Below, one piece after another: positions 9,209 through 17,562 of a DNA stretch of 64,000 bases. The DNA is taken from contig JADJRH010000001.1 in the NCBI GenBank assembly GCA_016712345.1, forward strand, positions 1,302,001 through 1,366,000, written 5' to 3'. A model generated the notes under the pieces. The model made no database searches, was not told the DNA's origin, and saw only the letters and a program-made list of their open reading frames with translations. A program made the position numbers and the translations under genes. The DNA comes from Polyangiaceae bacterium (lineage in GTDB: Bacteria > Myxococcota_A > Polyangia > Polyangiales > Polyangiaceae). How positions within the stretch are numbered: the first letter of the stretch is position 1; each line of letters starts with the position of its first letter.

Positions 9209-9248
9209 TTCTTCACATGTGATGAAACCGTTCATCACATGTGAAGAA
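9209..9248. terminator. Perfect 18-bp inverted repeat between convergent genes
   Basis: TTCTTCACATGTGATGAA, loop ACCG, and the exact complement to 9248. Each arm contains the smaller palindrome TCACATGTGA, so either arm could also pair with itself or bind a dimeric protein. Located between a plus-strand gene ending at 9149 and the SPFH gene ending at 9276, it suits a bidirectional terminator, but no T run follows. Confidence 0.5.
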
Positions 9249-9275
9249 ACGCCGCGGCGTACACAACGATGTGCG

Positions 9276-10534
9276 CTACTTCTTGGGCGGCGCGGGAGGA
9301 GCCCCGCCCGACAACCGACGACCGATTTCTCCCAGATCCACGCCGGTTGCGGCGCGAATTTGCTCCATTGTCGTGATCGCTTTTTTGGCCCCGCTGCCCG
9401 CATCGCCTTCGGGCAAAAATGTGAGCCGCCGAATTTTCATCGGCTTGCCCACGCCCGCGATCTCTCCCGCGAGCGGCATGAGCTGCTGAAGCACAAGCAC
9501 TTCACGCGCATTTCCACCCGCACGTTTGAACTCTTCCACAAGCCGTCGCAACGCTTCGGCTTCGGCTTTGCCCATTTCAATGATCTTTGCCGCGTCGCCG
9601 CGAGCCTGCTCTTCAAGGCTCCGGCGCTCCGCTTCAAACGGCGCGATCACATCGGCTTCAAGCTGCCGTTCCACTTGCAGCGCGCGTGCACGTTGCCGCT
9701 CAATTTCGGCCTTCACCTGAGCGACCAACGCAAGCACCGAACCGCGCGACTCCTGAATCAACGCTTCGCGCCGTGAGGTCGCGTCTTTCACGCGCCGATC
9801 GGTTTCCTGCCGAGCGATCGCCAAGTCGGCCTCCACTTTGGCAAGCTCGCTCTTCGCCCAGTTGTCCGCCTTTTGTTCCGCCGCTTCAGCCTGCGACTTC
9901 GCCTCCACAACGCTCGCCTTCATGCGTACGCTTGCGCCGCGAATGCGCCCGATCGAATTCAAATAGTTCTTGTCGTCGGTCACATTTTGAATTTTGAGCG
10001 TGTCGAGAATGAGGCCCATCCGAAGCATGTCGTGTTCGGCCTCATCGAGAAGCTTGTTCGTGAACGCCGTTTTATCTTCGTTCACCTGTTCGGGCGTGAG
10101 CTGAGCCAACACACCGCGCACGTTTCCTTCAAGCGTTTCGCGCGCAATCGCAGCGATCTCTTCACGCGAACGGCCCAAAAACGCTCCACGGCATTTGCCA
10201 GACGCGGCTCTTCACCCGGAAGTTTCACGTGCGCAATGCCCTGCACATTGAGCGGAATGCCGCCCTTTGAGTACGCACCGCGCACCGCGATCTCCACCGG
10301 AATGTTGGTGAGATCCATCCGGTCCACACGTTCAAGAAGCGGAATGCGCACTGCGCGACCACCGCGAATGGACCGGTAACCCACCGTGCGCCCTTCAACC
10401 TGGTGGGTGCCGCCCGAAAGGATCAACACCTCGCTCGGATTTGACACGAGCAGGAGATTTTTAAGTGTGTACACAACGAACCCCACCACAACAGCCGCGG
10501 TGAGGCTGAGCACAAGAACAATTTGAGCGATCAT
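9276..10534 (-). pseudogene. SPFH/flotillin-like protein, broken by a one-base deletion
   Basis: Reading from 10534, the first frame gives a membrane segment (residues 1-25), then the SPFH half (NPSEVLILSGGTH...GYRSIRGGR...AYSKGGIPLNVQGIAHVKL...NAVERF) and is lost near 10176. The second frame (from 10178) continues GRSREEIAAIARETLEGNVRGVLAQLTPEQVNED and the coiled-coil C-terminal half to 9276. The neighbouring paralogue reads NAVERFLGAG at this place and has six bases in the homopolymer where this gene has five. Adding one base restores a 419-residue protein. Whether the loss is real, a sequencing error or a slippage site cannot be told. Its start overlaps the stop of the upstream paralogue by four bases (ATGA), so the pair is translationally coupled. 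Flotillin-like proteins scaffold membrane microdomains. Confidence 0.85.
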
Positions 10535-11868
10535 TGCGCCCTCTTTTCGGCCGCGCCGAGCAGCCCTTTCACATCCACGCCCAGCGTGCCGCCCATTTCG
10601 CCGAGCACGCGTTGAATGGCGGCCGGATAACTTGCGATCACCGCTGCGAGCGCGTTTTCTTCAGCGCCCGTCACCACCTGAAGATCCAAAATCTCCGTTT
10701 CTGAAACGCGCGTGGAGGCCGCAGTTACAAGCGATCGCAACTGCTGCAAAACGTACACTTCGCGCCCCGTGGTCCCGGCGCTTGCCCACTCCTGAGCGAT
10801 CAAACGCAACGCTTCGGCGGTGGCTTTGCCGTTTTCAATCGTCGGCGCCGCTTCACCCCGAGCGCGCAACTCCGCCGCTTTTCGCTGAGCTTCAGCGGGC
10901 AAAATCACTTCACACTGCAAACGAAGCGTTTCCACTTCACGGCGCAGCGTCTGCAACTCCTGCTCAGCTTTCATGCGCTCGGTTTCTGCGGCAATCGCTG
11001 CTTCGTTCTCAACCTGCTTTGCCGCCGCCTCCAACTTTGCAAGCTCGGCCCGCACATTGTTGCGCGCCTGCGCCAGCGTTGTTTCAGCTCGTTTTTGAGC
11101 GGTTTCAGCATCCTGTCGGGCCGAAGCCTGCGCCTCGGCCACCGCTTGGTTGGCAGCGTTTTCGGCGTTTGCAGCGTCACGCAACATGGTTGCGATCCGC
11201 CCGCGGCCCAGGTTTTCGAGGTACTTTTGATCATCTGCAACGTGCTGCACCTTGAGCACGTCGAGTTCCAACCCAAGCTTGTCAAAGTCGTCTCGCGCGT
11301 TTTCGATCAGCGACTCGGCAAACTTCAGCCGATCTTCGTTTACCTCTTCAGGCGTCAGCTGCGACACCACTTCACGCAACACACCTTCGAGCGTTTGTTG
11401 CGCCACCATCGCGATTTGACCGGGGCCCGCGCCCAAAAAACGCTCCACCGCGTTGCGAAGCGCCGCGTCGCTGCTCGCCACTTTCACGTTTGCGATCGCG
11501 TGTACACTCAGCGGAATTCCGCCTTTTGAGTACGCATTTGTAACGTGCACCTCCACGGGAAAAAGGCGCATGTCCATCATGTGAACCATCTCGATGAACG
11601 GCAGCCTTAGCCCGCGGCCTCCGCGAATAATTTTGTATCCGGCCTCGGTCCCATCGGGCATGCGGTGCTTTCGACCGCTGAAAACCAAGATCTCGTTGGG
11701 TCTGCAAATAAAGAGAAATCGCTGCAAAATCGCGACAAACACTGCAAAGGCGACCACCAGGCCAACTGCCCCGCCCAAAACCACCGCGGCGTCGGCCACG
11801 GAAGATGTTGGATCGAGCCCGTGTGTGGGCTCAGGCTTCGCCGAAAGAAAAAGTGTGGGGTTTGTCAT
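10531..11868 (-). CDS. SPFH/flotillin-like membrane scaffold protein
   Basis: 445 residues from the ATG at 11868; upstream in-frame residues look non-coding. A transmembrane helix (about residues 27-55, VVLGGAVGLVVAFAVFVAIL) is followed by the SPFH domain (NEILVFSGRKHR...GYKIIRGGRGLRLPFIE...AYSKGGIPLSVHAIANVKV, about 60-200) and a long Ala/Glu-rich coiled coil (about 255-370), ending in a small GLLGAAEK region. This is the domain order of bacterial flotillins (FloT/YqiK-like), which oligomerise on the inner leaflet and organise membrane domains. It is the intact partner of the frameshifted paralogue downstream and overlaps its start by four bases. Confidence 0.88.
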   Translation of the reverse strand: MTNPTLFLSAKPEPTHGLDPTSSVADAAVVLGGAVGLVVAFAVFVAILQRFLFICRPNEILVFSGRKHRMPDGTEAGYKIIRGGRGLRLPFIEMVHMMDMRLFPVEVHVTNAYSKGGIPLSVHAIANVKVASSDAALRNAVERFLGAGPGQIAMVAQQTLEGVLREVVSQLTPEEVNEDRLKFAESLIENARDDFDKLGLELDVLKVQHVADDQKYLENLGRGRIATMLRDAANAENAANQAVAEAQASARQDAETAQKRAETTLAQARNNVRAELAKLEAAAKQVENEAAIAAETERMKAEQELQTLRREVETLRLQCEVILPAEAQRKAAELRARGEAAPTIENGKATAEALRLIAQEWASAGTTGREVYVLQQLRSLVTAASTRVSETEILDLQVVTGAEENALAAVIASYPAAIQRVLGEMGGTLGVDVKGLLGAAEKRAQ

Positions 11869-12082
11869 GGCAGGCCGCTGCAAACCGCGGAGGACGGTTG
11901 CAAGCGCTCCTCCTTTCAGAAATTGACCATCCCTCCGACAACAAAAGCGGGTGTACTCACTGTGACGTAGCACGGGCCCATCGCCGCCGAATCAAGCATT
12001 TTGAAGGCGATCTCAACTCAGGCTTTGCGTTTCGTTAAATGCCCATCCCCGGCGTGCCTTCGGCCCACCCCCTCGCTCCACC

Positions 12083-12814
12083 TCAAACAATAATGTTCAT
12101 CTTCATCACCATCACGATGGTGTCGCCCTCGTAGTACCGAAGATTTTTGTCAAACCACTGGTTGACGCGCTCGTCTTTCCAACGCGGGATATCGCTGTAA
12201 AAAAACTGACATTCGTTTCGAAGGATGAACGTCTCGGGATCAAAAGAGACCGTCGGAACAAACTCTTTGGCGATAAACGATCCCACCTTTTTAGCGTCGT
12301 CGGGGATCGGCCCACCATCCATCGGTGGGTACATTTCGCCGCGCGAAGAAAAGATTCCGTACACAACCGGGTTTTGCGTGATGAGTGTCACCCACTGCCG
12401 CGGCGGTGCGTTTTCACCGAGCCGCATGCGCGCTTTTGCGAGCCCCGCGAATGCCATGTACGTCATCGCGTTTTTGCCCTGAAGCTCGGGCGACATTGAT
12501 GAATTGGAAACGTGCATCACCGGCTCGCCGTCAACATCGAAGTAGCGAAACGTCACAAGCCCGCACACGTCACCTTTTCGATGAGCGATGCAGATCATGT
12601 TGGCGACGAGGAACGGATTAAACTTGTACGTTTTCCGCATTTCCTCAATTTCGCTCTCCTTGGTCCAACCGCGCGCGGTGGCCACAAGGCGAATCGCATC
12701 TTCGAACAACATCTCTTTGGTAACCCGACCTTTGGGCTCATAGAGAACATCAAGCGTGATGCCGTCACCCAAGTCGGTGCGTTCGGTGACGAATTCTTCC
12801 CACGGTACGGTCAT
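12083..12814 (-). CDS. GNAT-like protein of unknown function
   Basis: 243 residues from the ATG at 12814 (MTVPWEEFVTERTDLG). A central stretch, GDVCGLVTFRYFDVDGEPVMHVSNSSMSPELQGKNAMTYM split over two strands, resembles the beta4/beta5 and acyl-CoA binding loop of GNAT acyltransferases, with QGKNAM in place of the usual Q/R-x-x-G-x-G/A loop. The rest (FIAKEFVPTVSF, NECQFFYSDIPRW) has no recognised motif. A cytoplasmic enzyme is inferred. It faces away from the trans-sulfuration gene and could share its promoter region. Confidence 0.6.
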   Translation of the reverse strand: MTVPWEEFVTERTDLGDGITLDVLYEPKGRVTKEMLFEDAIRLVATARGWTKESEIEEMRKTYKFNPFLVANMICIAHRKGDVCGLVTFRYFDVDGEPVMHVSNSSMSPELQGKNAMTYMAFAGLAKARMRLGENAPPRQWVTLITQNPVVYGIFSSRGEMYPPMDGGPIPDDAKKVGSFIAKEFVPTVSFDPETFILRNECQFFYSDIPRWKDERVNQWFDKNLRYYEGDTIVMVMKMNIIV

Positions 12815-12944
12815 GGTTCCTCGCTCCGCGCGCACCGAAATTGGGGCGCATGCGCGGACCGTCAAATTCTAACTTGCGATGCTGTTCGTCAAGCGAAGCG
12901 AGTCGGGTCTACCCGCAAACTCAAATCGCGGGCATAAGGCGCCT

Positions 12945-14133
12945 ATGTCGCGTTTGCCGAATGGGACTTTCGCGGTGCACGGAGGGGAAAAGCGGGCGCA
13001 TGCGCATCACGCTGTGGCGCTCCCCATCGTGCAATCGTCCACATTTTTCGTTTGAAAACACCGCCGATCTCCAGCGATTCATGGCGGGGAGCGACACCGA
13101 TCCCGACCGTACCGAATATGCACGCAACACAAATCCCACCGTGCGCGCCGTTGAACATCGCGTTGCCGCGCTCGACGCAGCGGATGATGCGCTGCTCTTT
13201 TCGAGTGGAATGGCCGCGATCACCACAACGATTCTGACCTTTGTGAAGGCCGGCGATCACGTGATCATGTTTCGCGATGCCTATCGAAAAACGCGTTCTT
13301 TCGTGGCAAAAACGCTCGCGCGCTTCGGTATTGAGCACACGCTCGTGGAGCCGGGTGATCTCGCGGCGCTAAAAAATGCGTTTCGACAGCGCACGCGGCT
13401 CGTCATCACCGAGCTGCCAACCAACCCGTACCTTCGCTGCATCGACCTCGGGGCATTCGCAAAAATGTGCAAAGACGCGCGGGCAAAGTCGCTTGTCGAT
13501 GCAACCTTCGCAACGCCCATCAACCTTCGTCCGCTCGATCACGGCATCGACCTCGTCGTTCATAGCGCCACGAAATATCTCGCCGGCCACAACGATGTTC
13601 TCGGCGGCACCGTTGCCGGATCCACCTCGCTCATTTCGCTCGTGCGTGAACTCCGATCCGAAATGGGCCCCGTCGCCGATCCCCACGCCGCGGCGCTCAT
13701 TGGACGCGGCCTCAAAACACTCAGCGTTCGCGTCGCTCGCCAAAACGAAACCGCGCTCCGTGTCGCGCACGCGCTCGAACATCATCCCAACGTGGAGCGC
13801 GTGTATTACCCAATGCTTGAATCACATCCCGACCACACGGTTGCGCGTTCGCTCCTTTCGGGGGGTGGAGGGGTTGTGAGCTTTGTTGTGCGAGGTGGAC
13901 GCGAAGCGGCGGCACGCACCGTGGATCAGTTCCGTCTTGCGACGATTGCACCCAGCCTTGGTGGAACAGAAACGCTCGTGGAGCCCCATGCGCTTCTCTC
14001 GTACGCGGACATGGACGAAGAGGCGCTGAGTCACGCCGGTATCTCGCCCGGCCTTATTCGAATCGCTGTTGGAATCGAAGAAACAGCCGATGTTGTTTCC
14101 GATGTAGAGGCGGCTTTAAACCAATCCGTTTGA
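12945..14133 (+). pseudogene. Trans-sulfuration PLP enzyme (cystathionine gamma-synthase type), one-base frameshift
   Basis: From the ATG at 12945 the frame reads MSRLPNGTFAVHGGEK...ALPIVQSSTF, the expected N-terminus of this family, and then hits a stop just after the T5 run at 13044-13048. The following frame (open from 12841) continues FENTADLQRF and runs to 14133. Removing one T restores STFSFENTADLQRF and a 395-residue enzyme of normal length. The main body has the family motifs EYARNTNPTVRAVE, SSGMAAITT, ELPTNPYLR, the PLP lysine in SATKYLAGHNDVLGG, and SLGGTETLVEPH. The reaction is gamma-replacement or elimination in cysteine/methionine metabolism; exact specificity is open. As with the SPFH gene, a homopolymer indel may be a sequencing artefact. 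Confidence 0.85.
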
Positions 14134-14219
14134 TGGATGACGCGGCCCAAACCCGCGTGTAACCTGCGCGGTCCTAACGTGGGCGGAAGAGGCCCGCGTG
14201 AGTGTCAAAAGGAACACGA

Positions 14220-15833
14220 ATGAATCTCACCGGAATTCTCGCGCGCCTGGATGATCACAAAGGGCCGGGCATCCTCTTTTTTGAAAAGGGCCGCGTTGTA
14301 CGGCGTGAATTTCCGGCCTTCAAAAAGGATGTCGAAAAAGCCATCGATCGCCTTAAATCCGTGGGCGTTAAAGCCGGCATGCGCGTGGGTATTCGCGCAA
14401 CAAATTGTTACCCGTGGATTGTGTACGACGTCGCGTTGCTTGAGCTGCGCGCCCAGAGCGTCGCCTTCACCGAAGATTTTTTTCCCACCCCCGCCGACGA
14501 ACTTCAGCAGAAATACAAGCTCGGTTTGATCCTTGGGTACTCCAAAGACAAACCCCACATTGAGAGCAAAAACGGCGCCGTTTTGCTCATGGACAGCACT
14601 TCGGATGAAGGCGTCAAAGCCGACGATTCATTCACGCATGAGCCCGACCCAGACTTTGAATGTCCGTCCCTCATTTTTTCGTCGGGCACCTCCGGCCGCA
14701 TCAAAGGCCTGCAAGTCAGTCGCAAAGGCGCCGAAAGCACCATCAACGCGTTTACATCGCGCATTCAACCCAGGCCCGATGACTGCCTGCTGATGTTCCT
14801 CCCCATCTCCAACTACCAGCAACGCATGATGTGTTACGCGGCCATGTGGTTTGGATTTGACTTGATCCTCACCGATCCGCAGCGCCTCTTCCGCGCGCTC
14901 AAAGAGCTGCATCCCACACTGTTCGTGGCTCCTCCGCTCCTTTACGAAACAATCGAAGGCAAGCTCTACAACCTCCCCAAATGGAAAAAGCTCGCGGCGG
15001 ATTACGGCGGCAAAATCATCGAAAAAATCCCCGTTCCCGAGCTTCGTCAAAAGGCCGCACGCAAGCTCTACGGAGAAATCTATGAGGCGCTCGGTGGTCG
15101 CATGCGCTTCATGCTCACCGGCATGGCACCCATCAAACGGTCCACGCTTCAGCTCTTTTCGCGCATGCAATTGCCACTATTTGAAACATACGGCCTCACA
15201 GAATGCGGCCCTGTGGCTCTCAATGTTCCCGGCCAACACAAGCCCGGGAGCGTGGGCAAACCGGTAGAACCGGGCAGTGTACAAATCGCTGAAGACGGCG
15301 AAATCATCGTCAAGAAAAAGCACCCGCAGAGCATCGGCTACTTTGATGTTCCGGCCGAAGATCAGGTGGCGACATTTCTCGACAACGGCAGCGTTGCAAC
15401 CGGTGATATCGGCCGCTTTGATGAAGACGGTTACCTCTATTTGGTCGGCCGAAAGAAGGAGATCATCATCACTCCAGGCGGCGTAAAAGTTCACCCCGAG
15501 GTACTTGAGGGCGACATCGACGCAAGCCCCGACGTAGCCAAGAGCGTTGTTTTCGGCGGCGCAGGCATGCAAACCCTGGTTGCCGTTGTCAGCGTTCGCG
15601 GAACGCTCGACGCCACGCTCAAAGATCGCATTGAACGTCACGTCGACACAGTAAACGCCAAACATCCGTCGGCGATTCGCGTTGGAAAAGTGGTGTTCAC
15701 CGACACGCAGCTCACACGTGAAAACGGCTTACTCAGGCCCAACCTCAAGCTCGACCGCAAGCGAATTCAAGAATATTTCGCCAACGACATCGGCGCGCTC
15801 AAAGTCGAGTCGCCCGCCGACAACCTTGCGTAA
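14220..15833 (+). CDS. Acyl-AMP ligase (ANL superfamily, long-chain acyl-CoA synthetase-like)
   Basis: 537 residues from the ATG at 14220, preferred over the GTG at 14202 because AAGGA lies 7-8 bases ahead. ANL-superfamily signatures: the P-loop LIFSSGTSGRIKG, the YGLTECGPVALN adenylate-binding motif, TGDIGRFDEDGYLYLVGRKKEIIITPGG of the hinge, and a C-terminal region ending near VKVESPADNLA. It adenylates a carboxylic acid. The next gene, 29 bases away, is an acyl carrier protein, so the acyl group is probably loaded onto that carrier rather than CoA; this is inference. It is followed by an overlapping amidohydrolase. Confidence 0.88.
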   Translation: MNLTGILARLDDHKGPGILFFEKGRVVRREFPAFKKDVEKAIDRLKSVGVKAGMRVGIRATNCYPWIVYDVALLELRAQSVAFTEDFFPTPADELQQKYKLGLILGYSKDKPHIESKNGAVLLMDSTSDEGVKADDSFTHEPDPDFECPSLIFSSGTSGRIKGLQVSRKGAESTINAFTSRIQPRPDDCLLMFLPISNYQQRMMCYAAMWFGFDLILTDPQRLFRALKELHPTLFVAPPLLYETIEGKLYNLPKWKKLAADYGGKIIEKIPVPELRQKAARKLYGEIYEALGGRMRFMLTGMAPIKRSTLQLFSRMQLPLFETYGLTECGPVALNVPGQHKPGSVGKPVEPGSVQIAEDGEIIVKKKHPQSIGYFDVPAEDQVATFLDNGSVATGDIGRFDEDGYLYLVGRKKEIIITPGGVKVHPEVLEGDIDASPDVAKSVVFGGAGMQTLVAVVSVRGTLDATLKDRIERHVDTVNAKHPSAIRVGKVVFTDTQLTRENGLLRPNLKLDRKRIQEYFANDIGALKVESPADNLA

Positions 15834-15862
15834 CATTCACCACCAAAATAACGGAGAGCGTT

Positions 15863-16132
15863 GTGCAAAACTTTGATGAGCGGGTGATGAAGGTGATCGC
15901 GCAGGCGGTGCCCGCGGCTTACAAAAAAGTAAAGATCACTCCCGACAGCCACCTCGCGCGCGACCTCGGGCTCGATTCGCTCGCTGTTGCAATGCTCGTT
16001 TTCAAGTTTGAAGAAGAGTTCAACGTCGAGTTCGACGGCATTGAAGACGACCTCGACATGGCGAGCCTTCGCACCGTGAAAGATGTGCTGCGCATCGGTC
16101 GCGAGATCATCACCAAAGTGGGCGGCACGTGA
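15863..16132 (+). CDS. Acyl carrier protein
   Basis: 89 residues, starting at a GTG at 15863 after GGAGAG. The phosphopantetheine attachment motif is LGLDSLA with the serine at residue 39; surrounding acidic helices (FEEEFNVEFDGIEDDLDMASLRTVKDV) are typical of ACP. It lies between an acyl-AMP ligase and an amidohydrolase whose start overlaps its stop (GTGA), so all three are one transcriptional unit. It is a dedicated, not the housekeeping, carrier by context. Confidence 0.92.
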   Translation: MQNFDERVMKVIAQAVPAAYKKVKITPDSHLARDLGLDSLAVAMLVFKFEEEFNVEFDGIEDDLDMASLRTVKDVLRIGREIITKVGGT

Positions 16133-17127
16133 CCGAGCCTGAAACGCTGCCCGATCTGCCTCCGCCGCCGCGCAAAGTCATCGACGCGCACGCCCATATT
16201 GCCCACGAAGATTTCATCCCCCGGTCCTTTGTCGACGGCTCGATCGACAACCTACTCACCGCCATGCACGCGCGCGGCATGCCTCTGCCTCGCTCCAAAG
16301 TCGCGCGCATGTATGAAAAGAAAATGCAGGATCCGCACTGCGACACGCTCATTGCGGAAATGGACGAGGCCGGCATCCACACATCCATCCTGCTCGCGGC
16401 CGACTTCAGTTACATCCTTCGCGACAGCAAGCTCACCGTTGAAGAGTGCCTGCGTCGCCACGCAGACGTAAAAGCGCGCCACGGCCACCGGCTTGAAGTG
16501 TTCGGCGGAATTGACCCGCGGTGGGGAAAAGACGGCGTTGACCTGTTTGAAAAGTCGCTCCGCTCATGGGGTTTTCGCGGCCTCAAGCTGTACCCTCCGT
16601 GCGGCTTTTCACCGTCCGATCCCGCGCTCGATCCTTTTTACGAACTGTGCGACGCGTACCGCGTTCCGGCACTTGTACACATCGGTCCAACGTCGCCCGC
16701 GCTTGGATTTTCAACCACCGCACCGTTTCTTCTCGATGAAGCGGCAAGACGTTTTCCGCGCGTCAAATTCATCTTGGCGCACGGTGCTGTGAGCTTCACC
16801 GAAGAGTGCGCCATGCTCTGCAACTTCAGGCCCAATGTGTACCTTGACCTCTCCGCATTCCAGGGCGCCATTTGCCCGGGGGGCGGCCCCGCCGCGGTGC
16901 GCACAGCGGTATCCCGCGGCATCAATCACAAGATCTTGTTCGGCACCGATTGGCCCGTATTCCGCATGCAGGCCGACCAAAAAACGTTTGTTGAAGCGGT
17001 CACCACCGACGGCGGTCCACTCGCTGCCGTTCCAGAGCGCGATCGCGATTTAATCCTCTGCGGCAACGTCGAGCGCATTCTTGGAGAACTCTCCGTTCCC
17101 GAACGCGCCATTCGACTCGAAACGTAA
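16129..17127 (+). CDS. Amidohydrolase-2-type metal-dependent hydrolase
   Basis: 332 residues, GTG start overlapping the ACP stop by four bases. The metal motif HAH at residues 21-23 (VIDAHAHIAHEDF), LVHIGPTSP in the middle, ILAHG and the late FGTDWPVF aspartate are those of the amidohydrolase-2 branch of the TIM-barrel hydrolases, which includes decarboxylases as well as hydrolases. Translation coupling with the ligase and ACP suggests it acts on the same carboxylate or on a carrier-derived product. Substrate unknown. Confidence 0.85.
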   Translation: MTEPETLPDLPPPPRKVIDAHAHIAHEDFIPRSFVDGSIDNLLTAMHARGMPLPRSKVARMYEKKMQDPHCDTLIAEMDEAGIHTSILLAADFSYILRDSKLTVEECLRRHADVKARHGHRLEVFGGIDPRWGKDGVDLFEKSLRSWGFRGLKLYPPCGFSPSDPALDPFYELCDAYRVPALVHIGPTSPALGFSTTAPFLLDEAARRFPRVKFILAHGAVSFTEECAMLCNFRPNVYLDLSAFQGAICPGGGPAAVRTAVSRGINHKILFGTDWPVFRMQADQKTFVEAVTTDGGPLAAVPERDRDLILCGNVERILGELSVPERAIRLET

Positions 17128-17382
17128 CGCACGTCGCGCGTACTTTGTGTACACAATCTAAATGTGTACGCACCGTCTCTTACGCTAACGAATTACCGCT
17201 CGCTCCCGGGTAGCCGACAAAGGCAGAGCGCCCGCTCAACGTGACGGAGCACACAGAGGTACGCGTGACCCCTCACGCAGAGTTTGGTGTGCGCACAAAA
17301 GCAAAAACAATAGCGCTTAATCTGCCCCAAGCGCTCCACCTAAATAAAAGAACTTTTCGCCTCTCATAAGTGCCTAGGATCT

Positions 17383-17404
17383 AAGCGCTTTTAGCGCGCT
17401 TTTT
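17383..17404 (+). terminator. Weak intrinsic-terminator-like hairpin
   Basis: AAGCGC, seven-base loop, GCGCTT followed by further Ts. Six base pairs only. It would end transcription of the ligase/ACP/amidohydrolase operon although it sits about 255 bases beyond its last stop. Confidence 0.35.
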
Positions 17405-17432
17405 CGCCCGCAATTTCTCATGGATTAGCCCC

Positions 17433-17462
17433 TTGACGACTGGCCGGCATAAGGAGTCTTAT
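17433..17462 (+). promoter_or_regulatory. Possible sigma-70-like promoter for the radical SAM gene
   Basis: TTGACG and TCTTAT with 18 bases between them: five of six and four of six matches to the consensus. It lies about 100 bases ahead of the radical SAM start. Myxobacterial promoters are poorly predicted by consensus, hence the low confidence. Confidence 0.3.
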
Positions 17463-17562
17463 TCGACTCTCCGCGTTCCCTTTTGGCGTTCAAAAAATCC
17501 AAACAGGGACTCAAACGTGGATGGGCGGGACTCCCGCATCCCCTTAAGGAAGGTGTTGAAAC

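Larger units (their letters stand above)
17128..17562. other. 435-base intergenic region with terminator- and promoter-like sites
   Basis: No gene was found. It starts with GTGTACAC and GTGTACGC words (about 17150-17172), contains a terminator-like hairpin at 17383-17404 and a promoter-like pair near 17433-17462, and ends in GGAAGGTG ahead of the radical SAM gene. Confidence 0.5.

Noticed and set aside
17128..17562. tRNA or other classical RNA gene
   Set aside because: No cloverleaf or conserved tRNA box could be found in this or other gaps on reading.
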